Shown: one piece after another, positions 9,542-19,400 of the stretch
Layout of the letters: each line of letters opens with the position of its first letter
Position numbering within the stretch: position 1 is the stretch's first letter
Source of the DNA: Pseudidiomarina planktonica
Lineage (GTDB): Bacteria > Pseudomonadota > Gammaproteobacteria > Enterobacterales > Alteromonadaceae
Length of the DNA stretch: 64,000 bases
Assembly (NCBI RefSeq): GCF_900177775.1
Contig: NZ_FXWH01000001.1
Coordinates: forward strand, 1,364,001 to 1,428,000
Reading direction: 5' to 3'
Translations under genes and position numbers: made by a program
Notes under the pieces: generated by a model
The model's input: only the letters and a program-made list of their open reading frames with translations
The model's database searches: none
What the model was told of the DNA's origin: nothing

Positions 9542-11955
9542 AGTTTATACAGCCTAAGCGAATTCCCCAGCACCAGCAAGGAACTAACCGACATACCAAT
9601 AGCTGCGATGTAAGGAGTGACAAAGCCAGCCATGGCTACTGGCAGAATAGACAGATTATACACTAATGCCCAGGTCACATTTTGCCGCATAATTTGGCGA
9701 CAGCGAATACCTGTCCCCAGCACTAGCGCTACGTGCTCAAGCTTGCCACTCAAACTAATGGTATCGGCGCTGGCTTTGGCTAAATCCGCCGCGGCAGCAA
9801 AGCTCATGGATACATCGGCTTGGGCCAGCACCGGGCCATCGTTAATACCGTCGCCAACCATCATCACCGGCTGTTCATTTTGTAGCAGTTTTAATTGGGC
9901 TAGCTTGTCAGCCGGCGAGCGCTTGGCATAAACCTCATCAACACCTAACTCTGTAGCTACCCGCTGGGCGCGTTCGGCACTATCTCCGGTTAACATCACC
10001 AGGCGATACTCTTTTGCTTTCAATGCCTGCAAGGTGGCTTTTGCGTCTTCTCGCAGCGCATCCTGAACTTCAAATTCGGCTAACACCTGAGTGTTATCGC
10101 AAAGAAATACATTACTGCCAGTGTTGTTGGGTTGAAACTCACAATGCCACTGCTGCACAAAAGCTAAAGAACCTAACCGATAATTGATGCCGGCGGCGGT
10201 CGTTGCCGCCAAACCTTGTCCGGCAATATGATCAATTTGCGCTATGGGTGTGGCTTCACCTAAGTTTTGTAACGGTGCCGCCAGCGGGTGCTCAGAGTAA
10301 CTTTCTATGCTTGCCACTACATTATTCACCGCACTTTGGTTCTGACTATAGTAGTGATATTTTTGCAGCTCAAAGTTGCCGGTGGTAAGCGTACCGGTTT
10401 TGTCAAAAATAATGGTTTTAATTTGATGCAGATTTTCCAGAATATCGCCGTTACGAACTAATACCGAGTGCTTATTCAACCTATGTATAGCCCCGGTAAC
10501 TGCGGTCGGAGCAGCCAGCGATAAAGCACAAGGGCAGGTCGCAACCAGTACTGCCAGAGTTACCCAAAAGGCTTTGGTCGGGTCTATCCAGGTCCAGATA
10601 AAGAAGGTTAGGGCGGCAACAATGAGCAATCGCCACACAAATACACTGGCAATTTTATCAGCCATTAGCGCCAGTTTAGGTTTGCTTGCCAGTGCTGAAT
10701 CCTGCAATGCCACAATACCTGCTAGCACAGTGTCGTGTTGGGTGGCGGTAACCTTTAACCGTACCGATTGTGACTGATTCACGCTACCGGCCAGCATAGC
10801 GTCACCTGGTTGCTTAATTACCGGGCGGCTTTCACCGGTCATTAAACTCTCGTTTACCTGCGCCTGACTGGATAACAGCTCACCATCAACGGGCAGGGTG
10901 GCACCCGGCTTAACCCTAATAATATCGCCCGGTTGTAGTTGTTGAACCAATACCTGTTCGGTACTTTGGTCGAGTTCACGTTCAGCAATAGCCGGGAGCA
11001 ACTTAACCAGGTTTGCGGCAACGCTCACGGCGCGTTGTTTCGCCAGTAATTCTATGTAACGCCCCGCTAACAAAAACAAGGTAAACATAGATACCGACTC
11101 AAAGTAGACTTCGCCCTGGGCCGTAAGAGTCGCATAAGCACTGGCGCTATAGGCACCCAGCAAGGCGATACTGACCGGCACGTCCATATTGGGTCGACTG
11201 GCCTGAATGCTGCGCAGAGCGCTTATATAGAACGGCTGTGCGCTGTATAAAATAACCGGTGTAGCGAAAGCTAAACTGACCCACCATAGGAACAGTCGCA
11301 TATCACTGGCTAAATCACTTACGGCACCAAAATACAAAGCCACGGCAATCATCATCACTTGCATAGTGGCAAGGCCTGCTACCCCCAGGCGCTTCAAATA
11401 TTGTTTGCGCTTCCGGGCAAAATCTTGCTCGGCCATATCCTGCTGAAAGGGCAACGCCTTATAACCGATACCATGAATAGCTTTCAGCAATTGACTTAAG
11501 CGCGCTTGCTCAGGGTTCCAGCGAATTTGTACTCGCTCGGTGGTGGCATTCACGCCTACCTGCAGCACCCCGCTACAGCGCATTACTTCGCGCTCAATCA
11601 ACCAGGCGCAGGCCGCACAAGTCATGCCGTCTACGGATAAGGTTATTTGTCGGCTGCTACCACTATCTAGCTGCTGAACAAAGCGTTGCTGGAGCTCGTC
11701 ATTGTCATAAGCTTCCAGAGCTTGCAACTCGGCCGGCACCAATTCAACGCTGGTGGGATTGGAAATATCACGAAACTGGTAAAAATGGGTAAGTCCATGA
11801 GCCGCTATAGTACCGGCCACAGCCTGGCAGCCATGGCAACACACTTCACGCGATTTCCCGGCCACTTCAACTTCAATGAAGGTGTCGGCTGGAATAGGCT
11901 GAAGGCAATGAAAACAAAGCCCGGCTGGAATAGTGGGAAATGAATCTGAGCTCAT
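9538..11955 (-). CDS. ccoI: Copper P1B-type ATPase CcoI (FixI) for cbb3 oxidase
   Basis: Heavy-metal transporting P-type ATPase of 805 residues that supplies copper for assembly of the cbb3 oxidase. The N-terminus has a cysteine-rich region (CFHC at 14-17, CCHGC at 39-43) typical of the FixI/CcoI branch, then a metal-binding domain with GMTCAAC (Cys113, Cys116). The actuator TGES is at 373-376, the transmembrane CPC metal site at 474-476, the phosphorylation motif DKTGTLT with Asp518, and the hinge motif GDGINDGP near residue 700. All catalytic residues are present. It begins 12 bases after fixH and overlaps ccoS. In the known family it sits in the inner membrane; whether it exports copper to the periplasm for the oxidase is family knowledge rather than visible here. 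Confidence 0.97.
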   Translation of the reverse strand: MSSDSFPTIPAGLCFHCLQPIPADTFIEVEVAGKSREVCCHGCQAVAGTIAAHGLTHFYQFRDISNPTSVELVPAELQALEAYDNDELQQRFVQQLDSGSSRQITLSVDGMTCAACAWLIEREVMRCSGVLQVGVNATTERVQIRWNPEQARLSQLLKAIHGIGYKALPFQQDMAEQDFARKRKQYLKRLGVAGLATMQVMMIAVALYFGAVSDLASDMRLFLWWVSLAFATPVILYSAQPFYISALRSIQASRPNMDVPVSIALLGAYSASAYATLTAQGEVYFESVSMFTLFLLAGRYIELLAKQRAVSVAANLVKLLPAIAERELDQSTEQVLVQQLQPGDIIRVKPGATLPVDGELLSSQAQVNESLMTGESRPVIKQPGDAMLAGSVNQSQSVRLKVTATQHDTVLAGIVALQDSALASKPKLALMADKIASVFVWRLLIVAALTFFIWTWIDPTKAFWVTLAVLVATCPCALSLAAPTAVTGAIHRLNKHSVLVRNGDILENLHQIKTIIFDKTGTLTTGNFELQKYHYYSQNQSAVNNVVASIESYSEHPLAAPLQNLGEATPIAQIDHIAGQGLAATTAAGINYRLGSLAFVQQWHCEFQPNNTGSNVFLCDNTQVLAEFEVQDALREDAKATLQALKAKEYRLVMLTGDSAERAQRVATELGVDEVYAKRSPADKLAQLKLLQNEQPVMMVGDGINDGPVLAQADVSMSFAAAADLAKASADTISLSGKLEHVALVLGTGIRCRQIMRQNVTWALVYNLSILPVAMAGFVTPYIAAIGMSVSSLLVLGNSLRLYKL

Positions 11956-11967
11956 TGCCGCTTAGCC

Positions 11968-12465
11968 CTATACACCGTAAGTTTGCGGTTTAAGTATGAT
12001 AGGCTCTTGCGTTGGTAGCAGTATGCTTTGACTTAAACGCCAACTGTTGTCGAATGGACGAATAGTAATAGTCCACTTACCGCTGCTGATGTCGGGTAAT
12101 TCTCCGCGGAATACACCATTCGCATTGGCCGTTAATTGCACTTCCAGGTCTCGCTCGGCCAAAGTGCTATGGTAAAAGCTTACCCGCAATGCCGTTAACG
12201 CTTCAGGTTCCCCAGAGTTAAATCGTAATGAAAACTGCTGATCTTGCTGGGTTAACTCAAAACTAATGCCAAGATCCTGTGCAGCGACAACCTTAGACAC
12301 CTCAGCATTAATAGCACGGCCTTTTTTATAATATTCATCAACAACCATTGGCGTGCCACCATACTGGCTGGCAATGGTTAACGTAATAGCCATAGCAATA
12401 ATTACCGAGAAGGGAATACTGATTAGTACCCAAGGCCATACTTGCTTATACCAAGGTTTTACCAT
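11968..12465 (-). CDS. fixH: FixH (CcoH) family cbb3 oxidase assembly protein
   Basis: A 165-residue membrane-anchored protein. A single helix lies at about 10-33 (VWPWVLISIPFSVIIAMAIT), followed by the family signature MVVDEYYKKGRAIN at 40-53 and a periplasmic beta-sandwich-like domain up to the tail PQTYGV. FixH/CcoH stabilises or assembles cbb3 oxidase together with the CcoI copper ATPase. It stands first in the fixH-ccoI-ccoS run, 69 bases after ccoP and separated from it by a strong terminator hairpin. In many relatives ccoG (an Fe-S protein) lies between ccoP and fixH; no ccoG reading frame is present here. Confidence 0.92.
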   Translation of the reverse strand: MVKPWYKQVWPWVLISIPFSVIIAMAITLTIASQYGGTPMVVDEYYKKGRAINAEVSKVVAAQDLGISFELTQQDQQFSLRFNSGEPEALTALRVSFYHSTLAERDLEVQLTANANGVFRGELPDISSGKWTITIRPFDNSWRLSQSILLPTQEPIILKPQTYGV

Positions 12466-12502
12466 TAACTCATACTTCCTTAACTGCCAAGGCGGTTATT
12501 AA

Positions 12503-12532
12503 AAGAAACCCCGCAACAGCGGGGCTTCGTTT
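12503..12532 (-). terminator. Intrinsic terminator between ccoP and fixH
   Basis: On the minus strand a stem GCCCCGC / GCGGGGT with loop TGTT is followed by TTCTTTT. The core palindrome is CCCCGC-AACA-GCGGGG at 12509-12524. It sits just after the ccoP stop and before fixH, so it should end or attenuate the structural ccoNOQP transcript. Confidence 0.8.
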
Positions 12533-12534
12533 CG

Positions 12535-13497
12535 TTACTCTTCTTCGGATTCGTTGGAAAGGCTATAAACGTAAGCGCTGATAATATGTATCTTATCCTC
12601 ACCCAGAATATCTTTCCAAGCAGGCATTACACCGAAACGGCCTTCGCGTAAGGTTTCCTCAACCGCAGCCTGCGAGCCACCATATAACCAAATGTTATCA
12701 GTTAAGTTTGGTGCACCCAGACTTTGATTACCTTTACCATCCTGACCATGACAGGCAGCACAAACCGCAAAGTTTTGCTCACCAGCTTTGGCCATTTCAG
12801 TATCTACTTTACGTCCACTTAAACTCAGCACGTAAGTAGCCAGTTCGGAGATTTGTTGCTCGTTAAACTGCTCATTCCAGCTCGGCATGTTGCCGCGGCG
12901 GCCTTCCAATAACGATACTTTAATATCTTCCGGACTACCGCCATATAACCAGTCGTCATCCGTTAAATTAGGGAAACCTTTGCCGCCCATTGCATTAGAG
13001 CCATGGCATTGTGCACAGTTCTGCAAATATAGGCGCTGTCCGATTTTTAACGCTTGTTCATCTTTAATTAGATCTTTAATTGGCTGCTGAGCAAAGGCTT
13101 GGAAAATGGGTCCAAACTCTTCCTGAGCACGACGAATTTCCCGGTCATACTGAACGATGTCACCATCTTCACGAGCCGCTTGAACCGCTTGTTGTGACTC
13201 TTCCAACGAGCGTACTTGCTGATTCGAACTACTCCAACCCAATAGCCCTTTAAAGTTACCTAGGCCAGGGTAGAGTGCTAAGTAAACAAAGGCCCAGGCC
13301 AGACACACCCAAAACAGGTAAGTCCACCAGGTTGGTAGTGGGTTGTTGATTTCAACTATACCGTCGAAATCATGATCCATTTCCTCGCCTTCAGGGACGT
13401 CAGTGTAGTTGGACATATTCCAGCGTAACAGCCAGATTAAGCCGATCAGGGTGCCCAATGTCAGCACTATAATCCATGCACTCCAGAAGCTACTCAT
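12535..13497 (-). CDS. ccoP: cbb3 oxidase dihaem c subunit CcoP
   Basis: A 320-residue membrane-anchored dihaem cytochrome c that passes electrons to the cbb3 oxidase. Two hydrophobic segments lie near the N-terminus (about 5-25 and 55-80), then two CXXCH haem sites: CAQCHGSNAMGGKG and CAACHGQDGKGN, each followed by the distal-ligand region with LTDDDWLYGG and LTDNIWLYGG and a methionine (NMPSW, VMPAW). The first helix plus PTWWTYLFW matches the CcoP_N domain. It overlaps ccoQ by eight bases. The gene ends before an intrinsic terminator. The haem domains face the periplasm. Confidence 0.97.
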   Translation of the reverse strand: MSSFWSAWIIVLTLGTLIGLIWLLRWNMSNYTDVPEGEEMDHDFDGIVEINNPLPTWWTYLFWVCLAWAFVYLALYPGLGNFKGLLGWSSSNQQVRSLEESQQAVQAAREDGDIVQYDREIRRAQEEFGPIFQAFAQQPIKDLIKDEQALKIGQRLYLQNCAQCHGSNAMGGKGFPNLTDDDWLYGGSPEDIKVSLLEGRRGNMPSWNEQFNEQQISELATYVLSLSGRKVDTEMAKAGEQNFAVCAACHGQDGKGNQSLGAPNLTDNIWLYGGSQAAVEETLREGRFGVMPAWKDILGEDKIHIISAYVYSLSNESEEE

Positions 13498-13684
13498 GGT
13501 TCTTAGACTCCTGCTTTTTGCTGTTTACTGACGAATCTTGCTCGTCAAAAATTGAGTTGGCTGCTTCATCGAATTGCTTCTTCCGGCGTTTACTGCCAAA
13601 AGCCCACCAAACGACACCAATAAACAGCACAAACACTAAAACGGTATATACACCGCGCCAGGTTCCGTAATCTAAACCAAACAT
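13490..13684 (-). CDS. ccoQ: cbb3 oxidase small subunit CcoQ
   Basis: A 64-residue protein with one membrane helix at about 11-29 (GVYTVLVFVLFIGVVWWAFG) followed by the basic stretch SKRRKKQFDEAAN, the typical CcoQ/FixQ layout. CcoQ stabilises the cbb3 complex, especially CcoP, in the known systems. It lies between ccoO (14 bases upstream) and ccoP (eight-base overlap). The C-terminal 30 residues are polar and acidic/Ser/Lys-rich and are longer than the minimum seen in the family. Confidence 0.93.
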   Translation of the reverse strand: MFGLDYGTWRGVYTVLVFVLFIGVVWWAFGSKRRKKQFDEAANSIFDEQDSSVNSKKQESKNHE

Positions 13685-13698
13685 TGCAAGCCCACCTG

Positions 13699-14319
13699 TT
13701 ACTCGGCCCGCTGCAAAGCGGTTCCTAGTGATTGAAGATATGCAATCAGGGCTTCCATTTCAGTTTTGCCCTGTACGGCTTCTTTTGCACCAGCAATATC
13801 TTCATCGGTATACGGCACACCAAAAGAACGGAATACCTGCATTTTCTTGGCGGTTAATTCGCCGTCAAGCGTGTTTTCGTCCAGCCATGGGTAGGCTGGC
13901 ATATTTGATTCCGGCACGACATCACGCGGATTCATTAAATGTACATAATGCCATTCGTCACTGTACCGTTGACCAACCCGAGCTAGATCCGGACCTGTAC
14001 GTTTTGAACCCCATAAAAATGGATGTTCCCACACGTGCTCGCCGGCTAGTGAATAATGACCGTAGCGCTCGGTTTCATGACGGAATGGGCGAATCATCTG
14101 GCTATGGCAGTTATTACAACCTTCACGGATGTATATGTCACGGCCTTCAAGCTCTAATGCTGAGTATGGCTGTAGACCCACCACAGGTTCATTGGTTTGC
14201 TTCTGATAAAGCAGCGGCGTGATTTCAACCAAACCACCGATCGCAATAGCGATAATCATCAGAATTGATAACCAACCAACGTGCTTCTCGACAAATTCGT
14301 GTTTCAATTTCTTACTCAT
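13699..14319 (-). CDS. ccoO: cbb3 oxidase monohaem c subunit CcoO
   Basis: A 206-residue cytochrome c with a single N-terminal anchor helix at about 15-35 ([20 protein letters not shown]) and one haem-c site, [13 protein letters not shown], near residues 68-80. The conserved [10 protein letters not shown] block supplies the methionine ligand. CcoO receives electrons from CcoP and passes them to CcoN. The gene lies 12 bases after ccoN and 14 before ccoQ. The family placement is unambiguous, and the length is normal. Confidence 0.97.
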   Translation of the reverse strand: MSKKLKHEFVEKHVGWLSILMIIAIAIGGLVEITPLLYQKQTNEPVVGLQPYSALELEGRDIYIREGCNNCHSQMIRPFRHETERYGHYSLAGEHVWEHPFLWGSKRTGPDLARVGQRYSDEWHYVHLMNPRDVVPESNMPAYPWLDENTLDGELTAKKMQVFRSFGVPYTDEDIAGAKEAVQGKTEMEALIAYLQSLGTALQRAE

Positions 14320-14331
14320 CTGGACGACTCC

Positions 14332-15768
14332 TTACGCGCTCTGGGCCGCATTATCAGTGGCAGTTAGCTGCTTTTCAGCGCGGATAGTCTTGTAGCAGTT
14401 GTATGCCATCAAGAGCATACCAGCGACAATAAACAACCCACCAACGAAGCGAACGAACCAGAACGGGTAAGATGCTTGTACCCCTTCCACAAAGCTGTAG
14501 GTAAGGGTGCCGTCGGTATTTACCGCACGCCACATCAGACCTTGCATAACGCCTGAAATCCACATGGCTACAATGTATAAAACCACACCTATGGTATGCA
14601 GCCAGAAATGGATGTTAACTAACCGCAGGCTATGGATCTGAGTTTGCCCATATAGACGTGGAATCAGATGGTACAAGGCACCTATAGTAATCATGGCTAC
14701 CCAGCCAAGCGCACCAGAGTGCACGTGACCAATGGTCCAGTCGGTGTAGTGAGACAGCGCATTTACAGACTTAATCGCCATCATTGGACCTTCAAAGGTC
14801 GACATGCCGTAGAACGACAGGGATACAATCAGGAAGCGCAAAATAGGGTCGGTTTTCAGCTTATGCCAGGCACCTGACAAGGTCATGATACCGTTGATCA
14901 TGCCACCCCAGGACGGTACAAAAAGTACTACTGACATCACCATGCCGAGGTTCTGAGTCCAGTCAGGCAGGGCGGTGTAATGCAAATGGTGCGGTCCGGC
15001 CCAAATATACAGCGAAATCAGACCCCAGAAGTGAACCACAGATAGGCGATACGAATAAACCGGACGCTCTGCCTGTTTTGGCACGAAGTAATACATCATG
15101 CCCAAGAAGCCTGCTGTTAACAGGAAGCCGACTGCGTTGTGGCCATACCACCACTGCATCATCGCATCGACGGCACCGGAGTAGATGGAATAAGACTTAC
15201 CAAAAGATACTGGCACTGCCATGCTGTTCGATATATGCAGTACTGCAATAGTAATTATGAACGCGCCGTAGAACCAATTTGCCACATAAATGTGCGAGGT
15301 TTTGCGTTTCACCAGAGTTCCGAAAAACACGATAACGTAGGCAATCCAGGTAACCGCAATCAGAATATCAATTGGCCACTCAAGCTCGGCGTATTCTTTT
15401 GAGCTAGTAAGACCCATAGGTAAGGTAATAACAGCTGCAATAATAACGGCCTGCCAGCCCCAGAACGTGAACGCGGCCAGGTTGTCAGAGAACAGCCGAA
15501 CCTTACAGGTTTTCTGCACCACATAATAAGAGGTAGCAAAGAGGGCGCTGGTACCAAACGCGAAAATAACCGCATTGGTGTGCAACGGACGTAACCGTGA
15601 GTAGGTTAACCAGGGGGTGTTAAAGTTCAGTTCAGGCCAGATTAACTGGGCTGCAATCAGAACTCCGACAGTCATTCCGACAATACCCCAAATGATCGTC
15701 ATTATTGAAAATTGACGAACAACCTTGAGGTTATACTCGACTTCTTGTGGACTCGTTTGGCTCATCAT
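14332..15768 (-). CDS. ccoN: cbb3-type cytochrome oxidase catalytic subunit CcoN
   Basis: The 478-residue haem-copper oxidase subunit I of the C family, with about twelve helices. Histidine ligands are recognisable in [13 protein letters not shown] (low-spin haem), [10 protein letters not shown] (CuB region), the [11 protein letters not shown] pair, and the [17 protein letters not shown] plus HFWLHTIG segments near the C-terminus. It reduces oxygen with high affinity and pumps protons at the inner membrane. Two ATG codons occur in tandem (MMSQ); GGAAG lies best placed for the second. It is the first gene of ccoNOQP. The intergenic region before it carries a weak FNR-like site and an inverted repeat. 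Confidence 0.98.
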   Translation of the reverse strand: MMSQTSPQEVEYNLKVVRQFSIMTIIWGIVGMTVGVLIAAQLIWPELNFNTPWLTYSRLRPLHTNAVIFAFGTSALFATSYYVVQKTCKVRLFSDNLAAFTFWGWQAVIIAAVITLPMGLTSSKEYAELEWPIDILIAVTWIAYVIVFFGTLVKRKTSHIYVANWFYGAFIITIAVLHISNSMAVPVSFGKSYSIYSGAVDAMMQWWYGHNAVGFLLTAGFLGMMYYFVPKQAERPVYSYRLSVVHFWGLISLYIWAGPHHLHYTALPDWTQNLGMVMSVVLFVPSWGGMINGIMTLSGAWHKLKTDPILRFLIVSLSFYGMSTFEGPMMAIKSVNALSHYTDWTIGHVHSGALGWVAMITIGALYHLIPRLYGQTQIHSLRLVNIHFWLHTIGVVLYIVAMWISGVMQGLMWRAVNTDGTLTYSFVEGVQASYPFWFVRFVGGLFIVAGMLLMAYNCYKTIRAEKQLTATDNAAQSA

Positions 15769-15912
15769 AATCTTCCGCGGTAATGCTCTGAGTGAGAAAC
15801 AGAGTTGTATGGTCTAAGACGAATGTAACAGGACAACGGACACCGCTAGCTGTGGTGCTCCTGCTCAAACAACCCGATTTTACGGTGTTCACCTGCAAAA
15901 ATATAGTTTAGA

Positions 15913-15938
15913 TTCCAAAAAATACTGATTTGGAACAA
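15913..15938 (-). promoter_or_regulatory. FNR-like site and inverted repeat upstream of ccoN
   Basis: CTGATTTGGAACAA (15925-15938) matches TTGAT-N4-ATCAA at eight of ten positions. It overlaps a perfect seven-base inverted repeat TTCCAAA-N9-TTTGGAA (15913-15935). On the minus strand a TATATT hexamer follows at 15905-15900, about right for a -10 of an activated promoter. The site is about 165 bases before the ccoN start. Either an FNR site or the operator of another regulator is possible. Confidence 0.35.
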
Positions 15939-16005
15939 AGTTTTGTTGATAAACTCGGCAATTGTTTAATCAATGCGGTTAGACCTCAAATTGTGGCTAT
16001 AGCTG

Positions 16006-16449
16006 ATGCGATATTTGTTAAAATTGAGTGTGTTTATTTTTCTTGTGGGATGTAGTCCGGCGGACAGTCCCGAAGCTAATTCCGGGGCATTATCACAATT
16101 GAACCCTAAGGTTATTAGCGCACTTGATTCCATATATAGTAATAACGAAGCAAACTTGCAATTAGATCCACAGCAGCCCCGCGTGGAGCAAGAATTTCAG
16201 TTGTTACTGACTTTACCTTCTGAGGTGATGCCAGAACCCAGTGAATTGCGTGGCGTAGACATGTATATGGGGAAAATTCCGGTGCGGTGGCAGCAGGTTT
16301 CCGCTAACCTTTCCGCTAACCAATGGCAGGCCAGTGTGTTGGTGGGGGCGTGCAGCTTAGCGCACATGCAATGGCAGCTATCAGTGCCGATAAGTGGCAC
16401 CGATAGTGCAGGCTACGAGCTTCAGTTTCAATTTTTCACCCAACGTTGA
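16006..16449 (+). CDS. Hypothetical lipoprotein divergent from ccoN
   Basis: I do not recognise a family. The 147-residue protein starts MRYLLKLSVFIFLVGCSPAD, a clear lipoprotein signal with lipobox LVGC and Cys16 as the modified residue; the following Ser-Pro does not contain the Asp+2 that holds lipoproteins in the inner membrane, so outer-membrane sorting is likely. The mature part has a probable beta-rich domain containing GVDMYMGKIPVRWQQV and GACSLAHMQWQLSVPI, with one further cysteine. A role beside the cbb3 genes, for example in copper or redox handling, is pure conjecture from its divergent position. Its end overlaps the end of the RND permease gene convergently by 22 bases (16428-16449). 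Confidence 0.75.
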   Translation: MRYLLKLSVFIFLVGCSPADSPEANSGALSQLNPKVISALDSIYSNNEANLQLDPQQPRVEQEFQLLLTLPSEVMPEPSELRGVDMYMGKIPVRWQQVSANLSANQWQASVLVGACSLAHMQWQLSVPISGTDSAGYELQFQFFTQR

Positions 16450-19400
16450 CGCCACTGTAATACCAATATTGTAAGCGCCGGCAGTGCCGTTAGCGTAACC
16501 ACAGTGGCCCCAATGAGACCAAACAATACAATAGCACCTACACCACGATAGAGTTCGGTTCCTTCACCGGGTATAAACACCAGCGGTGATAGCCCGCACA
16601 GCGTTGTCAGCGTAGAGATTGCAATGGGTCGAATGCGTGAATCAACAGCTTCGGTAACTGCAGTAACCACATCTTCAGCTTGCTCTTTCACATTTTCAAT
16701 GGCGCGATGAACAATCAAAATAGGGTTGTTCACCACAGTTCCCATCAGAATGAGAAAGCCAAGCATGGTTATCATATCAAAGGGCTGGTTCAGTTCGCGC
16801 AGACCAAACATAGGTAACAACGAACCAATGCCATTCATTAGCGCCAGGCCAACCATTCCGCCTGCTATACCAAGTGGAATAGTAGTCATGATCAGCAGTG
16901 GATAGCCCCAATGACTGAAAATGGCCACCAGCAACAGGTAAATTATGACCAATGCAACAATGTAGTTACTGGACAGCGCCTCTTTGGTTGCATCCAACTG
17001 GTCTGCAGCACCTGAGATCGTGGTGTTCACATCAGTGGGGATCTGACCATCTTTAGTTAAGCTGCCAACCACATCAGTAAGTACCATTTCCACGCCTTGT
17101 TCAAGCGCGACCGAACGTGGCGGGATAATGTTTAAGGTTACCGTTCGTTGCCCATCCACGCGGCGTACGACGCTGGTATCCACGGTTTCAACGATTCGCG
17201 CCAATGCTGACAAGGGCACCGGCCCACCAGCCGGGCCATAAACCGGTAAGTCCGGTAAACTATCCAGCGCCACCTGCTGGCCGGCCGCACTGTATAGGAA
17301 GATATCAATTTTATCATCGGCTAAGAAAAACTCGTTCACAAAGGCACCATCGGTTAGCGAGGCCACGATGTAACCCAAATCGTCTGCATCCAGTCCCAGT
17401 TCCGCTAAGCGGTCCCAATTGGGCTTTATCTGCACCAATGGCTGCGCCAATGACAATGACGCCGGATTAGACTGAATACGCGGGTTATCAAACACCTCTT
17501 CAGCGCGCCGGAAGGCTGCCAGTGCAACGTCATATACGCTAACCAAATCAGGCCCTGAAATATCCAGGTTAATGCTGCGGGTACCACCATCGTTGCTACT
17601 AATAATAGAACCGCGCGATGCAAATGCCCGCATGCCCGGATACGACTCATAGCGCTCGGTAATAACATCCATTAATGCATCAATCTTGGCATCATCTTTG
17701 GTTTCAGCAATGATGCGTAAACTTTCCGGTGAAACACTAAGGGTAAAGGTAAGCAGGGCAGGTATTTCAACTTCGCCGCGATCGTATTGGCCCACTTCGT
17801 AATCTAACGCCGGGGTGAAATACTCACGTAACTCTGCGCCAATAGCACTCATTGTCTGGAGGTTGTAACCCGGCGGCGCATTCATCACCGCAAAGGTTTT
17901 CGCTTCCTCACCTTCAGGTAAGTACTCGGCCGGTGGGGTTAGCCAAATCACAATAGCGCCACTGGCAATAAGCGTTGTAACCAGCGTTGTTGCACGAGCT
18001 TTGCCGGAGTGAAAGGTTTTCCTTAAGCGCGCGACAGTGGCTTGTTGTAAATTTGCCGTCGATGAGGTTTTACCGGCAAATTTTAATCGCGCTAATATAG
18101 TGGGAACCAGCGTAATAGCCACCAGCATAGAAACCAAAATTGCGGCCGCAATGGCAATAGCCACATCGGAATACAACTGACCGGCTTCTTCGCGAATAAA
18201 TAAGATAGGTAAAAACACCATCATGGTGGTTAAACTGGACGCTAATACCGCCGGCCATACTTTGCGCACGCCTGCTGCGGCCGCTTCAAAGCGTTTTAAT
18301 CCGCGTTTGCGTTCTAACTCAATACTCTCCAGCACTACAATAGTGTTATCAAGCGTCATGCCGATGGCAAAGGCAATACCGGCTAATGAAATCACGTTAA
18401 TGGTTCGGTCGAATAGTAATAGCCCCAAAAACGCGGCAATGGTGCATATAGGTACGCCAATAACACCAACCACAGTGGCTTTAACACTGCGTAAAAATAG
18501 AAACATAACTAAGGTGGCGAATACCGCACCTATGGCCAGGTTCTGCCATACGTTCGCGACCGAGGCTTCCACATAGCGAACATCGTCAGAATTTAGTTGC
18601 AAGGTCATACCGGCCGGGTTTAATACTTCGTCATTGATACGTTCAACTTCGGCCTGCATGGCATACTTTATGTCGATAACGTTGGAGCCAAGTTCTCGTT
18701 GCACTTGCAGACTAATAACCTGTTCACCGCGGAACCAAGACTCCGAGCGTAATTCATAATGATCAAAAACTACCACGGCTACGTCGTGAAGGCGTGTCAC
18801 GCGATCACCTTGCTGGCTAATAATGGTATTGCGCAATTCATCTAAGTCGTCATAGCGACCAACGGTGCGCAGCAAGTATCGACGCTTACCACTCTCCACT
18901 TCACCCGCTGAGGCGTCCTGATTTCGCGCACGAATGGCGTCGCGCACCTGCGTAACCGGAATAGCCCGCGCGGCCAATTCCTGTCCATTTAAATGGATTT
19001 GGATTTGCCGCTCGGCACCGCCGCTAACACCAATTTGTGATACCCCAGCTACCGACGACATGCGATTACGTACGCGATCTTCCACGAAGTCACGCATCAT
19101 GACCATATCAAGCTGGCGAGGATTGCCGGGCAGGGGAACCACCCGATAGTACATAAATGCGTTGCTGGAGAAGGACGCAGCAAATATCTGCGGTTCATCA
19201 ACATTTTCAGGATAGTCAGGCACTTGGCTTAATGCGTTATTTACCAAAATCAGGGTTTCGGTAACATCCACCCCAAATGGGAAATCAAGTTCAATGGACG
19301 CCTGACTGCTGTTGGCGGTTGCGGTCATGCGTTGCAAGTTGGGAATATTGCGCAAGAATTCTTCTTGCTCAATAAGAATTTCTTTTTCTATATCTTGCGG

